A stretch of 64,000 bases of DNA from Pseudomonas hunanensis (GTDB lineage Bacteria; Pseudomonadota; Gammaproteobacteria; Pseudomonadales; Pseudomonadaceae), in NCBI RefSeq assembly GCF_013393325.1, contig NZ_QJRC01000094.1:216484-280483 (forward strand). The letters run 5' to 3'. The stretch's first letter is position 1. Every line of letters begins with the position of its first letter. This document shows positions 36,361-44,112 of the stretch, piece after piece. Both the position numbers and the translations under genes were made by a program. The notes beneath the pieces are model-generated. The model did not search any database. It was not told the DNA's origin and worked only from the letters and a program-made list of their open reading frames with translations.

Positions 36361-37065
36361 GTGATCAGCTCATCGACCGTCGTCAACTCAGTGGTGGAAA
36401 AACTGCGCCAGGCCCTGGCCCGCGGCCAATGGCGCACCGGCGACATGCTGCCAGGCCAGCGCGAGCTGGCCGAACAACTGGGTATCAGCCGCCCGAGCCT
36501 GCGCGAAGCGGTGACCGTGCTGGAAACCCTGGGCCTTGTGCGCTCAATGCCGGGCAAAGGTGTGCTGGTGCTGGATGCCGATGCCATTAGCCATGAAGCA
36601 GGCGTGGACACCAGCGCCGCGGCCAGCCTGGCCGACGTGCTGGAACTGCGCTACACCCTCGAACCCTTCATCGTCGGCCTGGTGGCGCAATCGGCCAACA
36701 GCCAGGACATTGGCCAACTGCGGCTGACCCTGATGGACATGCGTGAAGCGCTGGAGGCCGATGACAGCGAAGCCGGGGTCAAGGCCTACATCGCCTTCCA
36801 TGAGGCGCTGTTCGCCCTGACCACCAACCCGATCTTCCAGAGTGTGGTGCAGCAAACCGGCAATGCCCTGAAGCAGAGCGCCGACATGCTGCGCAACTCG
36901 CCAGAGCACCTGGCCGCGCGGCTGAAGGAGAACGAAGCGGTGGTACGCGCCATTCGCGAGCGCAGCAGTGCAAAGGCCAGTGCCCAGATGCGTCAGCATA
37001 TCGTGGCCGAAGGGCTGCGCATGGGTATTGCGCTGAATATCCCGGACGAACATCCGCGTCCATGA
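36361..37065 (+). CDS. GntR family regulator, FCD type (LldR/PdhR-like)
   Basis: 234 residues: an N-terminal winged helix (about 8-70, LPGQRELAEQLGISRPSLREAVTVLETLGLV) and a C-terminal all-helical FCD domain (about 90-225) that normally binds a metal and an organic acid. The start is GTG with an AGGAGC-type ribosome binding site. It is 44 bp downstream of the carrier gene and is the likely owner of the two TGGT-N3-ACC-like operators in front of that gene. Confidence 0.92.
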   Translation: MISSSTVVNSVVEKLRQALARGQWRTGDMLPGQRELAEQLGISRPSLREAVTVLETLGLVRSMPGKGVLVLDADAISHEAGVDTSAAASLADVLELRYTLEPFIVGLVAQSANSQDIGQLRLTLMDMREALEADDSEAGVKAYIAFHEALFALTTNPIFQSVVQQTGNALKQSADMLRNSPEHLAARLKENEAVVRAIRERSSAKASAQMRQHIVAEGLRMGIALNIPDEHPRP

Positions 37066-37081
37066 CTTCAGGAGAGCGACC

Positions 37082-37750
37082 ATGAACGCCGCCCACCACT
37101 TGCCTGCCCTGCTCGCGGCCGGTGAAACCCGCCTGTCGGCCGAGCAGATCTACCCGCGCCTGTTCGATGCCATTCTGGAACAGCGCCTGCCACCCGGCAG
37201 CCTGCTGCCCGAGGAGGCCCTGGGCCATGCCTTTGGTGTCAGCCGCACGGTGATCCGCCGCGTGCTCGGGCGCCTGTCCGACCAGCAAGTGGTGGTGCAG
37301 CGCCCCAGCCACACCGCACACCTGGCCGCGCCCGACCCAGACCAGGCACGCCAGGTACTCAGCGCCCGGCGCCTGGCCGAGACCACGCTGATTACCCTGG
37401 CCGCGCAACGCGCCCGGCCGGCGCAGGTTCGCCAGCTGCGGCAACTGGTGGAGCGCGAGCGCCAGCACCATGAAAGTGGCGAACGCTGTTCGGCGATCCG
37501 CCTGGGCGGCGAGTTCCACCTGAAACTGGCGCAAGTGGCGGCCAACGCACCACTGGCACGCTTTCTCAATGGGCTGGTGCCGATGACCTCACTGATCATC
37601 GCCCGCTACGAGTCGCCGTGCTGTGACCACTGCGCGTGGCAAGAACATGCAGCAATCATCGATGCCGTCGAGCAAGGTGATGCCGAGGCGGCCTTGGGGC
37701 TGATGCACAAACACCTCGACCGCCTGGAAGAAAAGCTCGTCCTGAAGTGA
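37082..37750 (+). CDS. Second GntR family regulator, FCD type
   Basis: 222 residues: a winged helix (about 20-82, EEALGHAFGVSRTVIRRVLGRLSDQQ) and an FCD domain (about 95-215) with histidine-rich metal-site candidates (GGEFHLKLA, WQEHAAIIDA). It follows the first GntR gene by 16 bp and is co-transcribed. The low similarity between the two proteins suggests different ligands rather than a recent duplication. Its target is not obvious; purine/pyrimidine or acid catabolism are typical for this subgroup. Confidence 0.9.
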   Translation: MNAAHHLPALLAAGETRLSAEQIYPRLFDAILEQRLPPGSLLPEEALGHAFGVSRTVIRRVLGRLSDQQVVVQRPSHTAHLAAPDPDQARQVLSARRLAETTLITLAAQRARPAQVRQLRQLVERERQHHESGERCSAIRLGGEFHLKLAQVAANAPLARFLNGLVPMTSLIIARYESPCCDHCAWQEHAAIIDAVEQGDAEAALGLMHKHLDRLEEKLVLK

Positions 37751-37870
37751 TTACGCGGGTTCCTTTGGGAGCGCGTTGGGCAGGCGATTGGCGATGGGCT
37801 GCACGGCAGCAGCTCGCACCCCACCCTATACTGCGAGAACCACCCCAGCCTCTACCAGGGAGGCGGTCGC

Positions 37871-38929
37871 GTGAGCTCTCGAATGCTTTTGTTGCTGTGC
37901 CTTCTGCTGGCCCTCGGCGGTTGTGCCAGCAAGCGCCCACCTACCCCGCCGCCACCTGCAGTACTCACCCCCGCTGCCTGGCAACGCATCGACCAGGAGT
38001 TGATCGATGCCTCGGTGGGCGCCGCCGGCTCGGCTAATGACTATGCCCGGCGCTCCATGCGGGTGTGGAAAGAACAGGTACAGCAACGTACCGAAAGCGA
38101 CTTCATCCCCTGGTTCACTGGCTACTGGACCCAGCAGTGGCTCACCCTCAAGGTGGCCTGGTACAAGCTCGACAGTGGTGAGGGCCGGGAACCGGCAGAA
38201 AAGCGCCTGGCGCTGTACCTGCAGGAGCAGTATCACGCACGGGTGATCGAGCCGGTGGCCGAGCAGATCAACCCCGAGGGCATTCGCGACCGGGCCTGCG
38301 AGCTGTACCTGCAACTGCTCGGCCAGCAACTGCCGGCCATCATCAGCCGCTACAACGCGCCGCCCGAGCAGTTCAGCCAGCGCCTGAACCGTATTCCCGT
38401 CATCGCCCTGGGGCCACCGGATGCGCGCAATGCCAGCCTTTATCAGCTGCTGCGGGCCAAGTCGCTGGACCAGCAACCGGCATGGCAAGCCATGCGCCAG
38501 CACTTGCATCAGCAAGCCAGCAAAGGCCCCGGCAAGACCGATGTCGGGCTGAACTCGGTGGCCACCCAGGCAAGCGAAAAACTCGGCGCCACCCTGGCCC
38601 CACGCGGTATTGCCAGTGCCGTGGCATCGGCAGTGGGCAAGGTGGCAGGGGCGATGATTTCGATTGCAGCGGCCGGTTACGGGATGATGACCCATGACCG
38701 TGAACAACCACAGATGGTCGAGCAGCTGCGGGTGATCCTCAACGTAGCTTTGAACCAGGAGTGGCAGGAGTTGATGGAGAACCGCCAGAGCGGGGCCATG
38801 GCGGGGGTGTACTACCTGTCGGGGCAGGTTGAGGACAGCTTGCTGGCCAGTGCGCCGCGACCGGTGGAACAACCGGTGCAGCAGGTGAAACAACAGCAGG
38901 CGCCATTGATCATTCGCCTGCCGCCGTAG
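37871..38929 (+). CDS. Uncharacterised lipoprotein, 352 residues
   Basis: A signal peptide with lipobox (LLLALGGC, Cys18) is followed by a Pro-rich linker (KRPPTPPPP). The mature protein has about 320 residues, mostly helical, with one Ala/Gly-rich segment at about 244-280 (IASAVASAVGKVAGAMISIAAAGYG) that could insert into or lie on a membrane. The Pro/Gln-rich C-terminus ends in LIIRLPP. No known domain is recognised. The start codon is GTG. It stands alone downstream of the GntR pair with a 120-bp gap. A related Pseudomonas-wide family is likely, function unknown. Confidence 0.8.
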   Translation: MSSRMLLLLCLLLALGGCASKRPPTPPPPAVLTPAAWQRIDQELIDASVGAAGSANDYARRSMRVWKEQVQQRTESDFIPWFTGYWTQQWLTLKVAWYKLDSGEGREPAEKRLALYLQEQYHARVIEPVAEQINPEGIRDRACELYLQLLGQQLPAIISRYNAPPEQFSQRLNRIPVIALGPPDARNASLYQLLRAKSLDQQPAWQAMRQHLHQQASKGPGKTDVGLNSVATQASEKLGATLAPRGIASAVASAVGKVAGAMISIAAAGYGMMTHDREQPQMVEQLRVILNVALNQEWQELMENRQSGAMAGVYYLSGQVEDSLLASAPRPVEQPVQQVKQQQAPLIIRLPP

Positions 38930-38965
38930 CAGCCTTGTGCCGCGTAGAGGCCAGTACCCGCTAGA

Positions 38966-39394
38966 TCAAGCTGTAGCCATGGCCGAGTTGGGCAACCCAA
39001 ACACCCGATCAAACGCCCAGTTATAGGCAAAGGTGTAGCACGGCACCAGAATGATGAACGCCATGTCCACCAGCAGCGCTTCCAGCAACGTCATGTCCAG
39101 CCACCAGGCAATCAGCGGGATCAGGTACACCACCAGGGTCAACTGGAAGCCGATGGCGTGCGCCACCCGCCGCGCCACGCTGCGACCACGCTTGGCCTGG
39201 CGGCTCTCCCAATACTCGAACAGGCTGTTGTAGACCAGGTTCCAGAGCATGGCGATGGTGGTGATCATCACCGCCAGCGGCCCGGTGTGCGACGCCTGCG
39301 TGTCCGACAGGTAAGCCAGCCCTAGGGTCGACATGCACAGCCCGATGAGTTCATAGAACGTCACGTAGACCAGTTTGCGTTTCAGTCCCTGCAC
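38966..39394 (-). CDS. PACE family multidrug efflux transporter
   Basis: A 142-residue inner-membrane protein made of two tandem BTP repeats with four helices. Glu15 is in the position of the essential Glu15 of AceI (YVTFYELIGL). Further family motifs are MLWNLVYNSLFEYWE and YTFAYNWAFDRVF. PACE proteins export biocides such as chlorhexidine and acriflavine, and natively perhaps polyamines, in exchange for protons. It is divergent from a LysR regulator gene, the usual arrangement for PACE genes. Confidence 0.93.
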   Translation of the reverse strand: MQGLKRKLVYVTFYELIGLCMSTLGLAYLSDTQASHTGPLAVMITTIAMLWNLVYNSLFEYWESRQAKRGRSVARRVAHAIGFQLTLVVYLIPLIAWWLDMTLLEALLVDMAFIILVPCYTFAYNWAFDRVFGLPNSAMATA

Positions 39395-39467
39395 GCGGGA
39401 TTACCTCCAATGAGAAAAGCGATGGGGGCGATCATGCTTCAATGCACTTGACAGCAAAAGTAAGCAG

Positions 39468-39486
39468 CTGTCAGATCTACTGACAG
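39468..39486. promoter_or_regulatory. Palindromic operator in the PACE/LysR intergenic region
   Basis: CTGTCAG-ATCTA-CTGACAG is a perfect 7-5-7 inverted repeat overlapping the first bases of the LysR ribosome binding site (AGGAGG). Another TTGACAG half-site is at 39448-39454. The placement fits LysR autorepression and PACE control. Confidence 0.6.
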
Positions 39487-39495
39487 GAGGCTGCC

Positions 39496-40374
39496 ATGAA
39501 TTTTTCCAGCGACAACATCCAGCTGTTTCTTGCCGTGCTCGACCGCGGTTCCTTTTCCGCCGCTGCGCGCGCGCTCAAACGCGTGCCGTCGGCCGTGAGC
39601 ATGGCCATCGGCAACCTTGAGGCGGAACTTGGCTACAACCTATTCGAACGCGGTCCGCGTGAAGTTCGTCCAACTGCACAAGCTTTGGCCCTGGAGCCAC
39701 ACGCCAGGCTGATTGCCGAGCAATTGGGGCTGCTTCAGGTGCATGCCCTGGAGCTTTCCCAGGGGCTGGAGAGTAGCCTGACGCTGGCGGTGGCACCCGA
39801 CATCGATCACCGCCCGTTGCTGGCGGCCATCGCCAACCTCGGCGAGCGCCACCCTCTGCTGGACATCGCCCTGCTGAGCGCCCCGCAGGAGGAAGCCCTG
39901 CAGTTGCTGGACAGCGGCCGCGCCGACCTCTGCGTGGCCTTTGCCGGCCTGCAGGTCGATGCCCGGCGCGGCTTCCAGCACATCGGCATGGAGACGCTGG
40001 TGGCTACGCTGTCACCGGCCCACCCGGCCTTGCGTGAGGGGCGTATCCACTACCTTGAGGACCTGACCCAAGTGCGTCAGATTCTGGTGCGCAGCCGCGA
40101 CCTGCCACTGGCTGACCCTCGCCCGCTGATCGGCGCCACCCACTGGTTCACCGACAGCTTCGACCTGGCTTTGCAGATGGTGGAAACCGGCCTGGGCTGG
40201 GGCGACTTGCCGCTGTCGCGGGTCGCGCCGCTGCTGGCCAGCGGGCGCCTGGTACGCCTGGATTTTCGCAATACCCGCAACGAATTGCAGTTGCCGGTGC
40301 ATATCCTGTGGCGCAAACAACAGCCGCTGCAGCAGGCCGCACGGCTGCTGATCGAGCAGTTGGCTGAGCAGTGA
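39496..40374 (+). CDS. LysR family regulator of the PACE efflux gene
   Basis: 292 residues: an N-terminal winged helix (FLAVLDRGSFSAAARALKRVPSAVSMAIGNLE, about 11-42) and a LysR substrate-binding domain (about 90-290). The ATG at 39496 follows a strong AGGAGG. It faces the PACE gene across 101 bp, matching the AceR-AceI arrangement in which the regulator senses the exported biocide or polyamine. The ligand cannot be read from sequence. Confidence 0.93.
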   Translation: MNFSSDNIQLFLAVLDRGSFSAAARALKRVPSAVSMAIGNLEAELGYNLFERGPREVRPTAQALALEPHARLIAEQLGLLQVHALELSQGLESSLTLAVAPDIDHRPLLAAIANLGERHPLLDIALLSAPQEEALQLLDSGRADLCVAFAGLQVDARRGFQHIGMETLVATLSPAHPALREGRIHYLEDLTQVRQILVRSRDLPLADPRPLIGATHWFTDSFDLALQMVETGLGWGDLPLSRVAPLLASGRLVRLDFRNTRNELQLPVHILWRKQQPLQQAARLLIEQLAEQ

Positions 40375-40417
40375 CTGCCGTCTGTCGAAACGACCGTAAG
40401 AAATTTCTGTAAGCGCT

Positions 40418-40444
40418 TCAATCTTTTACCCCTTGAGCCGATAT
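40418..40444 (+). promoter_or_regulatory. FliA (sigma-28) promoter of the chemoreceptor gene
   Basis: TCAATCTT-N11-GCCGATAT, close to the Pseudomonas motility promoter consensus TCAAG-N-GCCGATAA. It is 72 bp before the receptor start codon. Confidence 0.7.
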
Positions 40445-40516
40445 CTCGGTCGATAGGCCCCGCAGTGCGTCATGAGCGCGCTGCGCCCTCCCCTCATTGG
40501 CTCAAGGTCTCGAAAC

Positions 40517-42403
40517 ATGAACCTGAAATTTCGCCACAAGATCCTGCTCAGCGCCTGCGGCGTCGTGGTCCTGGCATTTGCCCTGTTCACGCTTTACAAC
40601 GACTACCTGCAACGCAACACCATCCGCCAGAACATCGAAGCCTCGGTACAGCAGTCCGGTGCACTGACTGCCAGCAGCGTGCAGAACTGGATGAGCGGGC
40701 GCATCCTGGTGCTGGAAAACCTGGCCCAGGACATCGGCCAGCAAGGCGCCGGCGACACCCTGGCCGGGCTGATCGAGCAGCCGTCCTACACGCGTAATTT
40801 CCTGTTCACCTACCTGGGCCAGGCCAACGGCGTATTCACCCAGCGCCCGGATACCCAGATGCCCGCCGGTTACGACCCGCGCCAGCGCCCCTGGTATGGC
40901 GCCGCCGCCAGCGCCGGGCAAACCGTGCTGACCGCCCCATACCAGGGTGCGGTCGGTGGCCTGATGGTAACCATCGCCACCCCGGTGAAGAGCAAGAGCA
41001 ATGGCGAACTGATCGGCGTGGTCGGCGGTGACGTGACCCTCGATACCCTGGTAGAAATCATCAACTCGGTCGACTTCGGTGGCATCGGTCACGCCTTCCT
41101 GGCCGACGCCAACGGCCAGGTGATCGTCAGCCCCAACAAAGACCAGGTGATGAAGAACCTCAAGGACATCTACCCAGGCAGCAACCTGCGGGTTGCCGCC
41201 GGCATGCAGGATGTCACCCTCAACGGCCAGGACCGCATCATTTCGTTCGCCCCGGTGAACGGCCTGCCGTCGGCGCAGTGGTACATCGGCCTGTCCATCG
41301 ACAAGGACAAAGCCTACGCCGCGCTCAGCCAGTTCCGCACCTCGGCGATCATTGCCATGCTGATTGCCGTGGCCGCCATTGCCGGCCTGCTCGGCCTGCT
41401 GATCCCTGTGCTGATGAGCCCGCTGACCACCATGGGCCGCGCCATGCGTGACATCGCCGAAGGCGAAGGTGACCTTACCCGCCGCCTGGCCGTGCAGAAC
41501 AAGGATGAGTTCGGCGAACTGGCCACCTCGTTCAACCGCTTTGTCGAGCGTATCCATGCCTCGATCAGCGAAGTGTCCTCGGCCACCCGCCTGGTGCATG
41601 ACCTGTCGGAGAAAGTGGTCAGTGCGTCCAATGCGTCTATCAGCGGCTCTGAAGAACAGAGCATGCGCACCAACAGTGTGGCTGCGGCCATCAACGAACT
41701 GGGCGCAGCCACCCAGGAAATCGCCCGCAATGCCGCCGATGCTTCGCAACATGCCAGCGGTGCCAGCGAACAGGCGCACGGTGGCCGTGAAGTGGTTGAA
41801 GAAGCCATCAGCGCCATGACGGCCCTGTCGCAGCGCATCAGCGAGTCGTGCGCGCAGATCGAAACGCTCAACGCCAGCACCGACGAAATCGGCAAGATAC
41901 TCGACGTGATCAAGGGCATCTCGCAGCAGACCAACCTGCTGGCGCTGAACGCCGCCATCGAAGCGGCCCGTGCCGGTGAAGCCGGCCGTGGTTTTGCCGT
42001 GGTGGCCGACGAAGTGCGTAACCTGGCGCACCGGACCCAGGAATCGGCGGAAGAAATCCACCGCATGATCACCAGCCTGCAGGTGGGCTCGCGCGAAGCG
42101 GTGCACACCATGAACACCAGCCAGGTTTCCAGCGAGCAGACCGTGCAGGTGGCCAACCAGGCCGGCGAACGCCTGGCCAGCGTGACCCAGCGTATTGGCG
42201 AAATCGATGGCATGAACCAGTCGGTGGCCACGGCTACTGAAGAGCAGACCGCCGTGGTCGAGAGCCTTAACCTGGACATTACCCAGATCAACGCCCTGAA
42301 CCAGCAAGGGGTGGAGAACCTCAACGACACCCTGCGCCATTGCGATCAGCTGGCCCAGCAGGCCGGGCGCTTGAAACAGCTGGTAGGCAGCTTCAGGATC
42401 TAA
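40517..42403 (+). CDS. mcpA: dCache amino acid chemoreceptor (McpA/PctA type)
   Basis: A 628-residue receptor: membrane helix (about 9-29), periplasmic dCache_1 domain (about 35-270), second helix (about 275-297), HAMP and a signalling hairpin with QQTNLLALNAAIEAARAG. The amino acid recognition motif is complete: Tyr119, Arg124, Trp126, Tyr127, Tyr142 and Asp172, with the spacing seen in PctA. It should therefore sense amino acids through their carboxyl and amino groups. The ATG at 40517 (MNLKFRHKILL) gives the correct N-terminus; an in-frame start 15 codons upstream is unlikely. A FliA-type promoter precedes it. By gene order it corresponds to KT2440 McpA as I recall it. Confidence 0.93.
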   Translation: MNLKFRHKILLSACGVVVLAFALFTLYNDYLQRNTIRQNIEASVQQSGALTASSVQNWMSGRILVLENLAQDIGQQGAGDTLAGLIEQPSYTRNFLFTYLGQANGVFTQRPDTQMPAGYDPRQRPWYGAAASAGQTVLTAPYQGAVGGLMVTIATPVKSKSNGELIGVVGGDVTLDTLVEIINSVDFGGIGHAFLADANGQVIVSPNKDQVMKNLKDIYPGSNLRVAAGMQDVTLNGQDRIISFAPVNGLPSAQWYIGLSIDKDKAYAALSQFRTSAIIAMLIAVAAIAGLLGLLIPVLMSPLTTMGRAMRDIAEGEGDLTRRLAVQNKDEFGELATSFNRFVERIHASISEVSSATRLVHDLSEKVVSASNASISGSEEQSMRTNSVAAAINELGAATQEIARNAADASQHASGASEQAHGGREVVEEAISAMTALSQRISESCAQIETLNASTDEIGKILDVIKGISQQTNLLALNAAIEAARAGEAGRGFAVVADEVRNLAHRTQESAEEIHRMITSLQVGSREAVHTMNTSQVSSEQTVQVANQAGERLASVTQRIGEIDGMNQSVATATEEQTAVVESLNLDITQINALNQQGVENLNDTLRHCDQLAQQAGRLKQLVGSFRI

Positions 42404-42414
42404 ATCGGAACACA

Positions 42415-42537
42415 CCCTGTAGGAGCGGCCTTGTGTCGCGAAAGGGCCGCAGAGCGGCCCCGGCAATTTCTGCGGCTTAGCTGAAAGTCCGGGGCCGCAA
42501 CGCGCCCCTTTCGCGACACAAGGCTGCTCCTACAGGG
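42415..42537. repeat. Paired REP elements in inverted orientation
   Basis: Two 32-nt elements (42415-42446 and 42506-42537) differ at one base when one is reverse complemented. They contain CTGTAGGAGCGGCC and TTGTGTCGCGAAAGGG, a common P. putida intergenic repeat. Between them, GCGGCCCCGG and CCGGGGCCGC are also complementary, so the whole 123 bp can fold into one long hairpin between two converging genes. Confidence 0.85.
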
Positions 42538-42555
42538 GATCGCGTCAGCAGCAAA

Positions 42556-43629
42556 TCATGCGTCAGCAGTGAGCGCCGCTTTAACGGCCCTACCCCGCCG
42601 CACCCACGCCAGCAACACCGCTGCCATCAGTACAAAGCCCAAATAACCGAAAAGCGGGTACACCTGGCCCACCAGGCTGATGAACCCCACCAGGCTGCAG
42701 CCGAACGCCACCACCCCGGTCACTACCGAGCCCCAACGGAACTTCGCCGTGCCTGCCGGCAACAGCCGCGAGAGGAACGAAAACAGCGTGCCCACTGCAG
42801 TGTTGACGATCATGCCGAAGATGATCAGGCACATCACCAGCCCCAGCAGCGGTGACACTTCGTTGGCAATCGACAGCATCGGCATGGGCAGGTCGGCCAC
42901 ACTGTCCAGCCGCGACAACAGCCCGGCACTCATCACCAGCATCAGGCCACCCAGTGCCGCACCACCCAGCAGGCCACCCCATATTGCAGTTTTCTCGCCC
43001 TTGGCCGAACCGCCCAGAATGGCCAGGATCGGCGCACCGGCCACGATGTTGTACGACACATACAGGAACGCACCCAGCAGCCAGTGGCGGGTGCCGGCCT
43101 GTTGCTGGCTGGCCAGCTGGTCGAGCGCCGCGAAGCTCTGTTCACGGGTGAACACGGCGTACAAGGCAATTGCCGAGGCCACCAGAATCAGCAGCGGGGT
43201 AATGGCGCCAATCGCCAGGATCACCTTGCGCACGTCCAGGCACACGATGGCCACCACCACCAGCGTCACCAGTACACTGCCGGTCAGCGCCGGAATACCG
43301 AACTGCTGCTCCAGCAACGCACCACCGCCGGCCAGCATGACCACGGTGACCGCGAACATGAAAAAGGTGATCAGCCAGTCGACGAACAGGCCCAGGTGAC
43401 GGCCACAGATGGCCTGGATTACGTCCTTGTGCGAAGTGGCCTGCTGGCGGTTGCCCAAGCCGGCCAAGGCCATGCCAAGGAAGGTGAACAAGGCGGCGCT
43501 GACCAACGCGCCAACCAGCCCCCACACGCCGAAATCGACAAAGAACAACAACAGTTCCCGCCCCGAAGCGAACCCCGCCCCCACGATCACGCCGACAAAT
43601 GCGCCGGCAATCTTCAGCTGCTCTTGCAT
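42556..43629 (-). CDS. YkvI-like integral membrane transporter
   Basis: A 357-residue protein with about ten hydrophobic helices and a family-typical start GAFVGVIVGAGFASGREL (residues 9-26) containing the unwound-helix GAGFASGRE motif. It is related to the LeuT/APC fold of amino acid and branched-chain carriers; YkvI-type members have no firm substrate. The start at 43629 (MQEQLKIAG) is chosen over a longer frame because homology begins there. It is downstream of the RidA/FAD oxidase operon on the same strand, with an inter-operon hairpin at 43683-43703, and could supply the amine or amino acid substrate. Confidence 0.85.
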   Translation of the reverse strand: MQEQLKIAGAFVGVIVGAGFASGRELLLFFVDFGVWGLVGALVSAALFTFLGMALAGLGNRQQATSHKDVIQAICGRHLGLFVDWLITFFMFAVTVVMLAGGGALLEQQFGIPALTGSVLVTLVVVAIVCLDVRKVILAIGAITPLLILVASAIALYAVFTREQSFAALDQLASQQQAGTRHWLLGAFLYVSYNIVAGAPILAILGGSAKGEKTAIWGGLLGGAALGGLMLVMSAGLLSRLDSVADLPMPMLSIANEVSPLLGLVMCLIIFGMIVNTAVGTLFSFLSRLLPAGTAKFRWGSVVTGVVAFGCSLVGFISLVGQVYPLFGYLGFVLMAAVLLAWVRRGRAVKAALTADA

Positions 43630-43682
43630 GTGAACCTCTGGATTTATTGTTGTTGTGTCATTGGCGCCGCCTATCTCTTGTT

Positions 43683-43703
43683 GGCGCAGCCTTGCGCTGC
43701 GCC
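43683..43703 (-). terminator. Hairpin after ridA-like gene
   Basis: GGCGCAGC-CTTGC-GCTGCGCC, an 8-bp stem 20 bp after the RidA-family stop codon. It has no T-tract; a weak terminator or REP fragment. Confidence 0.4.
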
Positions 43704-43723
43704 TACAAAAGCGCTTTGTTCGG

Positions 43724-44101
43724 TCACAGGTCGCCGACGAACGCCTGCACTTCAATCTCTACATCCACCCCAAGCGCCAACGCCGAGGCTACGGTAGAAC
43801 GCACCGGCAGCGCCGCGCCGAAGAACTCCTTGTACACCTCGTTGAAACCGGCGAAATGGCTCATGTCCGACAGCCACACCGTGGCCTTGACCACCTGGTC
43901 GAAACGCGCCCCGCAAGCGGCCAGGCTTTCGGCAATGCGCTCGCAGGCTGCGCGGGTCTGGGCCTGGATATCACCGCGTACCACTTCACCGCTGGCGCTC
44001 ATCGGCACCTGGCCAGAGAGGAACAGAAAGCCACCGGCCTTTACCGCGCGGGAGAAAGGGAACGGCAGGCTGCTGGGGAAACGCTGGATGTCATTGCTCA
44101 T
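43724..44101 (-). CDS. RidA family enamine/imine deaminase
   Basis: 125 residues, a trimeric cytoplasmic fold. It has SGQVPMSASGEVVRGDIQAQTR (about 29-50), the conserved VKATVWLSDMSHFAGFNEVY and the active-site arginine in LPVRSTV (Arg about 100), with VEIEVQAFVG at the end. Family members hydrolyse reactive 2-aminoacrylate or imines. Its gene follows the FAD amine oxidase gene by 11 bp, and such oxidases make imines, so it probably completes the reaction. The ATG at 44101 is the natural start. Confidence 0.92.
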   Translation of the reverse strand: MSNDIQRFPSSLPFPFSRAVKAGGFLFLSGQVPMSASGEVVRGDIQAQTRAACERIAESLAACGARFDQVVKATVWLSDMSHFAGFNEVYKEFFGAALPVRSTVASALALGVDVEIEVQAFVGDL

Positions 44102-44112
44102 GGGGTACTCCT

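Noticed and set aside
40502..42466. Long minus-strand open frame opposite the amino acid chemoreceptor
   Set aside because: The codon composition is that of an antisense shadow; the plus-strand frame has complete domains.
42415..42537. CRISPR repeat-like array
   Set aside because: Only two copies in inverted orientation, no spacers and no cas genes; it is a REP pair.
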